DNA from: Fredinandcohnia onubensis
Lineage (GTDB): Bacteria; Bacillota; Bacilli; Bacillales; Bacillaceae_L
Direction: 5' to 3'
Length of the DNA stretch: 64,000 nt
NCBI RefSeq assembly: GCF_002734215.1
Contig: NZ_NSEB01000018.1
Location: 1-64,000 of the forward strand
Under the pieces are notes generated by a model. It was not told where the DNA came from, ran no database searches, and saw nothing but the letters and a program-made list of their open reading frames with translations. The translations under genes were made by a program, and so were the position numbers. Below, piece by piece: positions 1-6,680 of the stretch. Within the stretch, counting starts at the first letter, position 1, and every line of letters starts with the position of its first letter.

Positions 1-7
1 TGTAATT

Positions 8-29
8 TAACGATCTACAGGAATGCTAA
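8..29. repeat. 22-bp dispersed sequence, copy 1
   Basis: The sequence TAACGATCTACAGGAATGC (plus TAA) occurs here and again at 11362-11385. Both copies sit in intergenic DNA next to pieces of the main dispersed repeat, so it is probably an alternative left part of that family. The function is unknown. Confidence 0.6.
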
Positions 30-40
30 CTTGCCTCAAT

Positions 41-297
41 AGTTGAAGGAAATTCTAATTTTTAGTATCTTTTAATAAACTCTTCACGTAGTTTTTTTAT
101 CTCTTCTGTTTGGTCTAAGATATTATTATTCACTTTTCTTAAAGCATCATAAACCGCAAAAATTCCAGCAAATACTAAGAATCCAACCAGTAAATCCATT
201 TTTACACCTACTTCATTTAGTTTATTAAATTAATAATAAACTAAATTGGTTAATTCTGTAATATCAAATTGGTCTTTGTTTAACTAAACTGCTTCGT
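41..297. repeat. duplicated cassette, copy 1 (mini-gene plus flanks)
   Basis: This stretch is clearly similar to 3946-4203 over its whole length: the tail of one dispersed repeat (ATAGTTGAAGG), the 45-aa gene, its upstream DNA and the head of the next repeat (CTAAACTGCTTCGTTA). Similarity is lost outside these ends. Confidence 0.7.
62..199 (-). CDS. 45-aa single-pass membrane protein
   Basis: The reading frame starts with ATG at 199 and stops with TAA at 62. The protein begins MDLLVGFLVFAGIFAVYDAL, a hydrophobic segment of about 16 residues, and continues with a charged tail rich in Lys and Glu that could form a short helix. A weak ribosome binding site (GTAGGTG) lies 6 bases upstream. A second copy at 3961-4104 shares about 80-90 % of its bases but has an internal stop. 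No family is recognised. The gene lies between two pieces of the dispersed terminator repeat, and the duplication of gene plus flanks ends in those pieces. Confidence 0.6.
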   Translation of the reverse strand: MDLLVGFLVFAGIFAVYDALRKVNNNILDQTEEIKKLREEFIKRY

Positions 298-338
298 TAC
301 TAGAAAAAAAAGCGATCCTTCGTTATTGAAGAATCGCA
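282..338 (-). terminator. dispersed terminator repeat, copy A
   Basis: The copy has the repeat head (TAACTAAACTGCTTCGTTA), an A-run at 303-310 and a hairpin GCGATCCTTC / GAAGAATCGC at 312-337. Read leftward it is a stem followed by eight T, directly downstream of the VOC gene at 372-827. Confidence 0.75.
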
Positions 339-371
339 GCCTTTAGCAAAATAAAAAGGCTATTATAAAAT

Positions 372-827
372 CTATTTTCTATTACTCCAATCCCTAAATT
401 CCATCATTTTAAAGTCAATTTCTTCATCTAATTTTAAAGGGGTAATAAATTCTAATGAGTTTCCATCAGGGTCATTAAAATATAAAGCTACGTGAGATTG
501 GGGGTTGTTTGGAAGGACAATTGGTTGTTGTTCTGGTTCAAAACCAAAGGCTTTTCTAACACTTACACCTCTTTTATCTAACCATTCTTTAGCTTCCATT
601 AAGTCATTTAATTCTACGTAAAATGCAATGTGTCTCAAAGAAGGATGATAAGGTGTTTCAACCTTATCTGTTTCCCATAGTCCAAGCCAACTTTTACCTT
701 TTTCAATCCAAAAAAAAGTTACTGCCTCACCTTTGTGGGCTAACTCTAAGCCTAAGTTAATATAAAATTCAATCGATTTAGATATATTACTCACTGGTAA
801 GTGTGCTTCATAAATACCTTTAATCAT
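372..827 (-). CDS. VOC family (glyoxalase/dioxygenase fold) protein
   Basis: The 151-aa product is one vicinal-oxygen-chelate unit of two beta-alpha-beta-beta-beta modules. It starts with a typical MIKGIYEAHLPVSNISKSIE strand and has HVALYFNDPDGNSLEFITP near residues 112-131, where the final Glu is the usual metal-ligand position. Candidate ligands His9 and His66 (LRHIAFYVEL) are also present. Family members include glyoxalase I, fosfomycin thiol transferases and bleomycin-binding proteins; the substrate cannot be told from sequence. It is monocistronic and is followed by the hairpin at 312-337. The ATG at 827 is preceded by AAAGGGGAGC, a good ribosome binding site. Confidence 0.85.
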   Translation of the reverse strand: MIKGIYEAHLPVSNISKSIEFYINLGLELAHKGEAVTFFWIEKGKSWLGLWETDKVETPYHPSLRHIAFYVELNDLMEAKEWLDKRGVSVRKAFGFEPEQQPIVLPNNPQSHVALYFNDPDGNSLEFITPLKLDEEIDFKMMEFRDWSNRK

Positions 828-908
828 ATAAAAAGCTCCCCTTTATCTATTTTTAAAACATTATATTATAGTATTATTTCATTTACTTCTAGCTACTTGC
901 TTGTTACA

Positions 909-986
909 CTAAACTGCTTCGTTAGTACAATATCTTCAACAAAAATAAGCGATAATCCTTCTTGGATCATCGCACCCGATAGTTTA
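909..986 (-). terminator. dispersed terminator repeat, copy B
   Basis: Near-consensus copy: head TAAACTGCTTCGTTAGTACAA, CTTCAACAAAAAT, hairpin GCGATAATCC / GGATCATCGC at 949-973 and tail CACCCGATAGTTTAAG. This is the GCGAT/ATCGC stem variant of the family. Confidence 0.8.
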
Positions 987-1142
987 AGTGAATTTCTTCA
1001 CATTATAGAGTATTATTCTAAAATACTTCTTATAATCCTCTTTCCCTCTTTATTGTAATATGATTAGGTACTCATAATCGGTGTTCCAAAAACTAAGTTT
1101 CTTCTTAGACATAATAACGTATTACTTTTAAACTAGAAAACA

Positions 1143-1176
1143 AAAAGTGGGAAGCATTTAATTGGTTACCACTTTT
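1143..1176 (-). terminator. intrinsic terminator
   Basis: AAAAGTGG (1143-1150) pairs with CCACTTTT (1169-1176). On the minus strand a T-rich run follows. It lies downstream of the yqxD operon (1311-1985). The rest of 1060-1310 shows no convincing coding sequence. Confidence 0.6.
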
Positions 1177-1196
1177 CTACTACATATATTGCACTT

Positions 1197-1222
1197 TATC
1201 GTTGTACTACGTAGCAACCTAC
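1197..1222. repeat. TACTRCGYAGTA dyad element, copy 1
   Basis: ATCGTTGTACTACGTAGCAAC contains a near-perfect TACTACGTAGcA palindrome. Related copies lie at 2434-2463 and 13196-13226. The shape resembles a dimeric repressor operator, but no regulator gene is adjacent. Confidence 0.5.
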
Positions 1223-1310
1223 TTCATATTTTGGTCACTAACTTAATCCACTTATAACCATCCAGCATTTATAAAAGAATTTTTAGTAATTATAAATAAG
1301 ATATAAGAGT

Positions 1311-1502
1311 CTACTTTTTGGGCTGATCAAGTGCTTGGTAAGCTACCTGATACTTTCCTCCATCCGCAACTTCTGAATGGTACAAGGCCTTGAGGGCATT
1401 GTTTTTTTCAAGACCATGCTCAGCCTTCAGTTCTTTAAAGCGTGTATGCAGTTCTTTATTTTCCTTAATTAGTTGTTGCATTTGCGATTTTAAATACTTC
1501 AA
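1311..1502 (-). CDS. small coiled-coil hypothetical protein
   Basis: The 63-aa product is highly charged and predicted helical: the first 35 residues are rich in Lys, Glu and Leu (QMQQLIKENKELHTRFKELK) with coiled-coil heptads. The start is TTG at 1502, chosen because GGAG lies 9 bases upstream (AAAAAGGAGTTAAATATT). It follows yqxD by only 30 bases, so the two are probably co-transcribed. No known family is recognised. Confidence 0.6.
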   Translation of the reverse strand: MKYLKSQMQQLIKENKELHTRFKELKAEHGLEKNNALKALYHSEVADGGKYQVAYQALDQPKK

Positions 1503-1532
1503 AATATTTAACTCCTTTTTGAATCTCTGAGT

Positions 1533-1985
1533 TTATCTTAATTTTTTACGAGAAATAACCTGTGTAAAAAGATCCCTAAATTGCTCCCGGTCTTCTGCTG
1601 TAAAAGGCTTTGGTCCCTTTGTTCGCTGTCCACTTTTTCTTGCCATTGCACTTAAATAACGTGTTTGTAATAATTGGTCAATATTTTCATTTGTATATCT
1701 AAATCCTTTATGGTGGAGGACGATAGTTCCTTTTGCTAAACCTAGTGACGCAAGACCATAATCTTGCGTCACGATAATATCTCCTTTTTCCACTAACTTC
1801 ACAATCCGATAATCTGCAGCATCTGCTCCAGAATCAACATAAATGGTTTTCACTCCTGATGGCTGTTCTGCATTAGAAAAATGAGAAAAGCTTGTAACTA
1901 GGATAACCGGAATCTCAAAATACCTTGCTTCTGCAATAATAATATCTTTCACCGGACAAGCATCTGCATCCACATAAATTTTCAT
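1533..1985 (-). CDS. yqxD: YqxD/YaiI family protein (UPF0178, DUF188)
   Basis: The 150-aa protein matches the YaiI/YqxD family over its whole length. It has the N-terminal [16 protein letters not shown], the central [16 protein letters not shown] and the [20 protein letters not shown] segment near residues 107-126. The fold is PIN-like, with acidic residues Asp6, Asp8, Asp72 and Asp75 in the positions expected for a metal site, but the biochemical role is not settled. The start ATG at 1985 has AGGAGGGGAAAG directly upstream. It is the first gene of a two-gene leftward unit with the 63-aa coiled-coil gene. The length is normal and no damage is seen. Confidence 0.93.
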   Translation of the reverse strand: MKIYVDADACPVKDIIIAEARYFEIPVILVTSFSHFSNAEQPSGVKTIYVDSGADAADYRIVKLVEKGDIIVTQDYGLASLGLAKGTIVLHHKGFRYTNENIDQLLQTRYLSAMARKSGQRTKGPKPFTAEDREQFRDLFTQVISRKKLR

Positions 1986-2149
1986 CTTTCCCCTCCTGTT
2001 AAGAAGTTCGACTTACTATTTAACTTAATCTTTTTCAACTATAAAAGGGACTGGTGACTTTTGTTTAAAAATAATCAAAGAGTCTTCCTTTTGCTGTATT
2101 TGTCTATCCTCATATTATACTTTATAGAATTTTGTTGGCAAATGATCGT

Positions 2150-2242
2150 TCAATTGCCTACAAAATAGGTTGCTAAATCATCTGCTTTTATTAAATCTTT
2201 AGGATACCTTAGAACTAAATATTTGATTAGAATGTCACACAT
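2150..2242 (-). other. 30-codon coding-like fragment
   Basis: From ATG at 2242 the frame reads MCDILIKYLVLRYPKDLIKA and ends at TGA 2150. Composition is protein-like but there is no ribosome binding site and no recognised family. It may be the remnant of a larger gene. Confidence 0.25.
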
Positions 2243-2258
2243 TTTATAGGTGTAAAAG

Positions 2259-2307
2259 AAAAAGGATAAATGAACAGGATGATCACCTGTATACATCTAT
2301 CCTTTTT
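2259..2307. terminator. bidirectional hairpin
   Basis: AAAAAGGATA (2259-2268) pairs with TATCCTTTTT (2298-2307), with an inner ACAGG/CCTGT stem. A- and T-runs on both sides would allow termination in either direction. Confidence 0.6.
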
Positions 2308-2433
2308 ATACAACAAAAGACCTCATTTACCACAATATCAATATTGTTTGTTGTTCAACTCTCGCTCCCGTTTGTATAAGTACAATAGTTCACAAATTTC
2401 CTTTGCTAAAGCGGTAACACTTTTAAAAATTTC

Positions 2434-2463
2434 ATAGTATCGTTGTACTACGCAGTAACTAGA
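2434..2463. repeat. TACTRCGYAGTA dyad element, copy 2
   Basis: TAGTATCGTTGTACTACGCAG followed by TAACT contains TACTACGCAGTA, nearly a perfect dyad. The 780-bp gap 1986-2765 otherwise holds the hairpin at 2259-2307, a coding-like fragment and AT-rich DNA. Confidence 0.55.
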
Positions 2464-2765
2464 TCTCTTGTTTTTCATTTTTCTTGTTAAACATAAGCAC
2501 CCAATAGTTTAAGTACACTATTTCACAAACTTTAACACGTTTTTTCATTATTTGCTTTTCCAGTGAGTTAAATATAAACAGGAAAGGTTATAATTGAAAA
2601 AAATTATGCAGTGATGGGCTAATTTTATCCACCCGTCTACACTTTTCTTCAGTAAAGGTGGTCTAATGAGTTAAAAGTAACAGGCATGTAAGTAGGCGAT
2701 AAAATAATAATCTACTTGAAAATAATTGGAAGAAAAGGAAAATTTAGAGTATACTAAAAATAGTT

Positions 2766-3773
2766 TTGAATTTGGTGGTGATTAAAATTAATAGACTAAT
2801 TCCTTTTTTCATATTTTCCGTTATTGTTGTATTACTTATCGGTTGTACTAATAAAACAATTGAAGTTGAATCACCTAAAGATCTAAATATTAAGAACCCC
2901 TTCATTGTGAAGAATGGCAATCAGGAGTTTAGAATTATACCCTTTTATAGTCAAATATTAGATTACATAGAAAGCGTTTCAGAAACTGAACAACACGAGA
3001 AGATGGAAGAACATTACTATCAAAAAGTTGTCGAACCATTTCAATTAGATACTTTAGGTAAAGGAGAGGGGTATTGGCTAAAGGACCATTGGGCTTTTGC
3101 AACTCCTAAAGACATTAAAACTTTGGAGGAATTTGTATATTCTCTAATTAATAATCAAGATGAAATAAATAAAACAATAGAACAAGCCTTGATTAAATCA
3201 TCTAATACCCTTCCAGGCGAGAATAAGACTGTTTATTTATTTCCTCCTAATCCGGATGACATGTATGATATCAATCTAATGGGTGGCACTGCTGGGCTAT
3301 CAGTTAAGGATGTAATCATAATACAGATTGATCCATCTTCATTTAATTTGGATTTGTTGGAGTATAGTGTTGCACATGAATATCATCATACTATTTATAT
3401 GGAGGGCGAAAATGTAAACTGGAAGAACACTTTATTAGATTCAATAATACATGAAGGTAAAGCGGACACATTTGCCAAAAGTCTTTACCCCGATATTAAT
3501 ATACCGTGGATTGAACCACTTTCAGCCCAAACAGAAAAAGAGGTGTGGAAAAATTTAGAAGATGATTTATGGTCAATCGACTCATTAATAATAAACGATT
3601 ATTTTGGAAATCCAAACAAAGGAATCCCCCATTGGACCAACTACAAGATTGGATACCAAATAGTGAATTCCTTTTTAGAAAAGAATCCCACCACCCCGGT
3701 CAGAGACTGGACACTATTATCTGCGGAGGAGATTTTATCAAATAGTAAATATGGAGAAAGGATTTCAAAATAA
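2766..3773 (+). CDS. DUF2268-type putative zinc protease, lipoprotein
   Basis: The 335-aa product has a lipoprotein signal peptide ending in the lipobox LIGC (Cys27 from the TTG start), so it should be anchored outside the membrane. The mature part contains HEYHH near residue 205 followed about 30 residues later by HEGKAD. This is the HExxH...E zinc-peptidase pattern seen in DUF2268 proteins such as YjaZ, and is known chemistry only by family. The start is uncertain: TTG at 2766 gives the longest frame, while GGTGGTG at 2774-2780 lies inside it and would suit a start a few codons later. It is one of few rightward genes here and is followed by a terminator at 3792. Confidence 0.8.
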   Translation: MNLVVIKINRLIPFFIFSVIVVLLIGCTNKTIEVESPKDLNIKNPFIVKNGNQEFRIIPFYSQILDYIESVSETEQHEKMEEHYYQKVVEPFQLDTLGKGEGYWLKDHWAFATPKDIKTLEEFVYSLINNQDEINKTIEQALIKSSNTLPGENKTVYLFPPNPDDMYDINLMGGTAGLSVKDVIIIQIDPSSFNLDLLEYSVAHEYHHTIYMEGENVNWKNTLLDSIIHEGKADTFAKSLYPDINIPWIEPLSAQTEKEVWKNLEDDLWSIDSLIINDYFGNPNKGIPHWTNYKIGYQIVNSFLEKNPTTPVRDWTLLSAEEILSNSKYGERISK

Positions 3774-3791
3774 AAGTTTATTTAGATTCTT

Positions 3792-3824
3792 GCAAAGGAA
3801 GAGATATTCTGACTTTGCTTTTTT
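3792..3824 (+). terminator. intrinsic terminator
   Basis: GCAAAG (3792-3797) pairs with CTTTGC (3813-3818) and six T follow, 18 bases after the DUF2268 stop codon. Confidence 0.75.
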
Positions 3825-3876
3825 GTTTTGCATTTTCTGTCTACTTAATTATAAAGCTGTTTTTTATTCTTCTACT

Positions 3877-3950
3877 ATCCTGCTTCGTTAGTTAAATAAC
3901 TTCAACAAAAAGGTACGTAATCCTTCTTGGATCATCGCACCCGATAGTTA
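3877..3950 (-). terminator. dispersed terminator repeat, copy C
   Basis: Head CTATCCTGCTTCGTTAGTTA, CTTCAACAAAAAGG, then a hybrid stem: the left arm is GTACGTAATCC and the right arm GGATCATCGCAC. The outer pairs do not match, which suggests recombination between stem variants or decay. Confidence 0.65.
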
Positions 3951-4203
3951 AGAGGATATTCTAATTTTTAGTACCTTTTGCTAATTCTTCACGTAGTTTT
4001 TTTATCTCTTCTGTTTGGTCTAAGATATTATTATTAACTTTCCTTTAAGCATCATAAACCGCAAAAATTCCCGCAAATACTAAGAATCCAACCAGTAAAT
4101 CCATTTTTACACCTACTTAAATTTGTTTATTAAGTTAATAATAAACCAAACTGGGTAATTCTGTAAGATTAAATTAGTCTTTGTTAAACTAAACTGCTCG
4201 TTA
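3946..4203. repeat. duplicated cassette, copy 2
   Basis: Second copy of 41-297 in the same orientation. It starts in a repeat tail (GATAGTTAAGAGG) and ends in a repeat head (CTAAACTGCTCGTTA). Confidence 0.7.
3961..4104 (-). pseudogene. nonsense-mutated copy of the 45-aa membrane protein
   Basis: The start ATG (4104) and first 19 codons equal those of the gene at 62-199, but codon 20 is TAA (4045-4047) instead of TTA, a single-base change. The rest of the frame remains aligned and would end at TAG 3961 with a slightly different C-terminus (ELAKGTKN). It is therefore a recent, inactivated duplicate. Confidence 0.75.
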
Positions 4204-4219
4204 AAACAAGAACGACTGC

Positions 4220-4669
4220 TTATTGAACTTCAATTACAAAAGCATAACTCGAACTTCCATTTTCCCAACTTGCATTTACATCGTAAATATATACACCTTT
4301 TTCTTTTGGTGCCATCAAAACATTATTGTTTAACGAAACGTCTTCCACTTCGTTATTGTTAAGCCATCTATTAACTCCCAATGTATTTGCATTAGGTTCT
4401 TTTTCAAATTCTATTTTTAATTCAGATTCAGGTAATATAACAACAGGTTTAAGTTCTTGATGTTCAATAATACCTGGTGGAGAAATCATATCAACACACC
4501 TAGAGTTAATAAGTCCCTTCCAACAATATGAACCTTGTGCCACTTCTACTTTTTTACCTTCAACAGTTATGGTTGGTTCTGGTGGATTAATATTAATTAA
4601 TCCGATAATGAAGTAAATCCCCACACCTAATAAAACTAACACGATTAAAGTAATCAAAGACTTTTTCAT
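4220..4669 (-). CDS. membrane-anchored extracellular hypothetical protein
   Basis: The 149-aa product starts with MKKSLITLIVLVLLGVGIYF, an N-terminal membrane anchor, followed by an extracytoplasmic domain of about 120 residues with two Cys (SYCWKG and SRCVDM, near residues 47 and 57) that could form a disulfide. The C-terminal half is beta-rich (WENGSSSYAFVIEVQ). The start at 4669 is chosen over an upstream in-frame ATG at 4705 because AAGGGGGGAA lies just before it. No named family is recognised with certainty. Confidence 0.7.
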   Translation of the reverse strand: MKKSLITLIVLVLLGVGIYFIIGLININPPEPTITVEGKKVEVAQGSYCWKGLINSRCVDMISPPGIIEHQELKPVVILPESELKIEFEKEPNANTLGVNRWLNNNEVEDVSLNNNVLMAPKEKGVYIYDVNASWENGSSSYAFVIEVQ

Positions 4670-4709
4670 AAATTCCCCCCTTATTGTTTTAACATCCTTC
4701 TTCAACTCT

Positions 4710-4775
4710 ACTGTGCCGTTAGTTCAATTACTTCAACAAAAAAGGTGCGTAATCCTCCTTCGATCAACGCACCCA
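4710..4775 (-). terminator. dispersed terminator repeat, copy D
   Basis: Head CTGTGCCGTTAGTTCAATTA, CTTCAACAAAAAAGG, hairpin GTGCGTAATC / GATCAACGCAC at 4745-4771. It lies downstream of the 49-aa gene at 4860-5009 in the leftward direction. Confidence 0.75.
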
Positions 4776-4859
4776 ATATTTTATTTAATAAGACCGTGAT
4801 GTATGATTCTCCTATTTATTAATTAATTTTATGAATTGTTATCTTTTGTAATTGTTTCT

Positions 4860-5009
4860 TTATTTTTCTATGTAACCCTTTATAACTTCAACGATAAAAG
4901 GCAAAAAACCTTCTTGTAACCTCGCATCAAATAAATTACTTAAAATATGATTTAATCTATAAGAGTTTGTATAAATTTCAATATCAAATCCCTTAATTTT
5001 GATGCTCAT
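4860..5009 (-). CDS. 49-aa hypothetical protein with repeat-derived C-terminus
   Basis: The frame runs from ATG 5009 to TAA 4860 and GAAGG lies 4 bases before the start. The product starts MSIKIKGFDIEIYTNSYRLN and ends near ARLQEGFLPFIVEVIKG. The DNA for that last part (about 4872-4925) is recognisably a diverged copy of the dispersed repeat, which in the same frame would read ALIQEGLRTFFVEVIELT. So the repeat may have been captured as coding sequence, or the frame is a remnant running into the repeat. No family is recognised. Confidence 0.45.
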   Translation of the reverse strand: MSIKIKGFDIEIYTNSYRLNHILSNLFDARLQEGFLPFIVEVIKGYIEK

Positions 5010-5025
5010 AATGCCTTCACACTTT

Positions 5026-5080
5026 AACTAAACTGCTTCGTTATTGCAATAAAAAAAGCGGCCATAAATGGCAGGTCTTT
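5026..5080 (-). terminator. dispersed terminator repeat, copy F (replaced hairpin)
   Basis: The head AACTAAACTGCTTCGTTA and an A-run at 5051-5057 are conserved, but the hairpin is an unrelated GCCAT/ATGGC stem (5061-5072). It ends 4 bases from the HAD gene stop and would terminate it. Confidence 0.6.
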
Positions 5081-5083
5081 ACT

Positions 5084-5779
5084 TCAACTCATTAGTTTAA
5101 CAGACTCAACATTTTGTTTGCTTAATTTTTCGATGATTAAAGGTAACTCCGACAAATCATTAACTATGAAATCTGCTCCAACATGGTCCCATTGAAAATC
5201 TCGTTTCCAAATTCCTTTCATTCCTACATTTTGAGAAGCTTTTACATCATTCACAGGATGGTCTCCGATAAATATGCTTTCACTAGGTAAAACCTTAAGT
5301 TTCTCTAATGCTCTGATAAATATTTGAGGATCTGGCTTTTTAATTCCTTCCCATTCAGACACTAAAATCGTATTAAAAAATTTATCTATACCCAATGCCT
5401 TAATATTATCCATTTGAAACTGTCCATATCCGTTTGTAATCATTCCTAAAACGAGATGGTTACTTTTCAGTTCTTCCAACATAGCAATAAGGTTGGGAAA
5501 AGGAACACAGTGATTCTTAAATTCACTAATATAATCTTGGAGTAATTTTTCCCAAGTTATATCAGCAATGTTAAATTCAGCAACTAATTGCTGATATACT
5601 TTATCTTTCCAAACATACCCTCGGTTATCTAATTCTATAAATCGTGACATATACTTCTCTTTGGGAATATGACCTACTAGTTTATATAACCTGTTATATT
5701 GCCTCTCAATGAACATTTTTACTGACTCATCTCTATTTAATAAAGTTCCATCTAAATCAAATAAGACAGCTTTTATCAC
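5084..5779 (-). CDS. HAD-superfamily hydrolase
   Basis: The product has the HAD motifs in order: VLFDLDGTLL (motif I, nucleophile Asp near residue 8), MITNGYG (motif II), a Lys in EGIKKPDPQIF (motif III) and FIGDHPVNDV (motif IV). It has an alpha-helical cap between motifs I and II, as in phosphoglycolate-phosphatase-like and YsgA/YfnB-like phosphatases. It is likely a cytoplasmic phosphatase of unknown substrate. A GTG start at 5779 is preferred because GGGGAGAG lies about 11 bases upstream and homologues usually start just before the IKAVLFDLDG strand; an ATG at 5815 is the alternative and gives 12 extra residues. Confidence 0.85.
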   Translation of the reverse strand: MIKAVLFDLDGTLLNRDESVKMFIERQYNRLYKLVGHIPKEKYMSRFIELDNRGYVWKDKVYQQLVAEFNIADITWEKLLQDYISEFKNHCVPFPNLIAMLEELKSNHLVLGMITNGYGQFQMDNIKALGIDKFFNTILVSEWEGIKKPDPQIFIRALEKLKVLPSESIFIGDHPVNDVKASQNVGMKGIWKRDFQWDHVGADFIVNDLSELPLIIEKLSKQNVESVKLMS

Positions 5780-6014
5780 TTTTGATGACACTCTCCCCAA
5801 CTTCAAGATAATCATATCTTCTAGATAGTTAATACAAAATCCTTCTTAATCTAAACTGCCAGTTATCTTAACAACTTCAACATAAATCTCTTAAAAAGTT
5901 CAGTTCTTTTACATATAAATTTAATTCATCTGGTTGATGACCGATATTCTAGTGGTGGTAAAATAAGGTAATCAGGAGTCATTTAGATGAATATATTCTA
6001 TTGGGGGTGTTTAC

Positions 6015-6437
6015 ATGCATGGTACTTTTGATCCAGCTGGATTTTGGATTCGTCTTGGTGCTTCACTTATAGATGGTGTTGTCGTTTCTTTTGTTGTTTT
6101 TCTGTTTTCACTCATTTTTAACTTTCCAGTATATGATGATTCTTGGCAATCTGGCCTTCTAGAATTCTTATATGCTCTTAGCCTACCAGTCTTATGGTAC
6201 GGGTACACAGTTGGAAAGAAAATATGTGGAATTCGAATTGCGAGGGTTGATGGTGAAAAGTTACACATTGGGAATATGCTACTTCGGATTGTAGTAGCAG
6301 GGTTAATATACGCTTTGACTTTAGGAATCGGATTCATTGTAAGTGTAGTAATGGTGGCCGTCCGAGAAGATAAAAGAGCCATCCATGACTTCGTAGCCGG
6401 CACATATGTCACCTATAATCCCCCCGAAAGAAGTTAA
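6015..6437 (+). CDS. RDD family membrane protein
   Basis: The 140-aa product starts MHGTFDPAGFWIRLGASLID, with the Arg and Asp that name the RDD family, followed by three hydrophobic segments (about 20-40, 50-65 and 95-118). A TVGKKICGIRIARVDG loop and the C-terminal DKRAIHDFVAGTYV signature are also typical. RDD proteins are multipass membrane proteins, some linked to ion transport; the function here is unknown. ATTGGGGGTG lies 6 bases before the ATG. It is a rightward single gene followed by a GGGGCA/TGCCCC hairpin. Confidence 0.9.
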   Translation: MHGTFDPAGFWIRLGASLIDGVVVSFVVFLFSLIFNFPVYDDSWQSGLLEFLYALSLPVLWYGYTVGKKICGIRIARVDGEKLHIGNMLLRIVVAGLIYALTLGIGFIVSVVMVAVREDKRAIHDFVAGTYVTYNPPERS

Positions 6438-6439
6438 GT

Positions 6440-6460
6440 GGGGCAGACCAATGCCCCTTT
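6440..6460 (+). terminator. short GC-rich hairpin
   Basis: GGGGCA (6440-6445) pairs with TGCCCC (6452-6457) followed by TTT, directly after the RDD stop codon. Confidence 0.55.
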
Positions 6461-6493
6461 AAGAAGTCCAATTTGTATTACATTATTAAAAGG

Positions 6494-6548
6494 GCCGGAC
6501 CCTCACCACAATAAAGCATTACGTGCTGAGGGTCCGGCACCAGAATAA
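6494..6548. repeat. long GC-rich inverted repeat
   Basis: GCCGGACCCTCA (6494-6505) and TGAGGGTCCGGC (6537-6548) are perfect 12-bp arms around a 31-base loop. It stands out by GC content from its AT-rich surroundings. Two weaker inverted repeats follow (TCGAATT/AATTCGA and CTGAAA/TTTCAG, about 6602-6652). This could be a bidirectional terminator between converging genes or a miniature mobile repeat. Confidence 0.6.
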
Positions 6549-6680
6549 GAAAACCCCCAATGATTATTGGCAGCTTGATCTTTGATTCTTGTCCTCGTTA
6601 GGTCGAATTCAAACCTCTAAATTCGATCTGAAATATTCCTTGTTTCAGAACCCATATTCAGGATTGGGATGACCATTCTA

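Noticed and set aside
801-1058. 85-aa plus-strand frame
   Set aside because: Covers a dispersed repeat and intergenic DNA; no binding site, no family.
6011-6412. 133-aa minus-strand frame
   Set aside because: Shadow of the RDD protein gene; composition rich in Ser, Thr and Pro without any fold.
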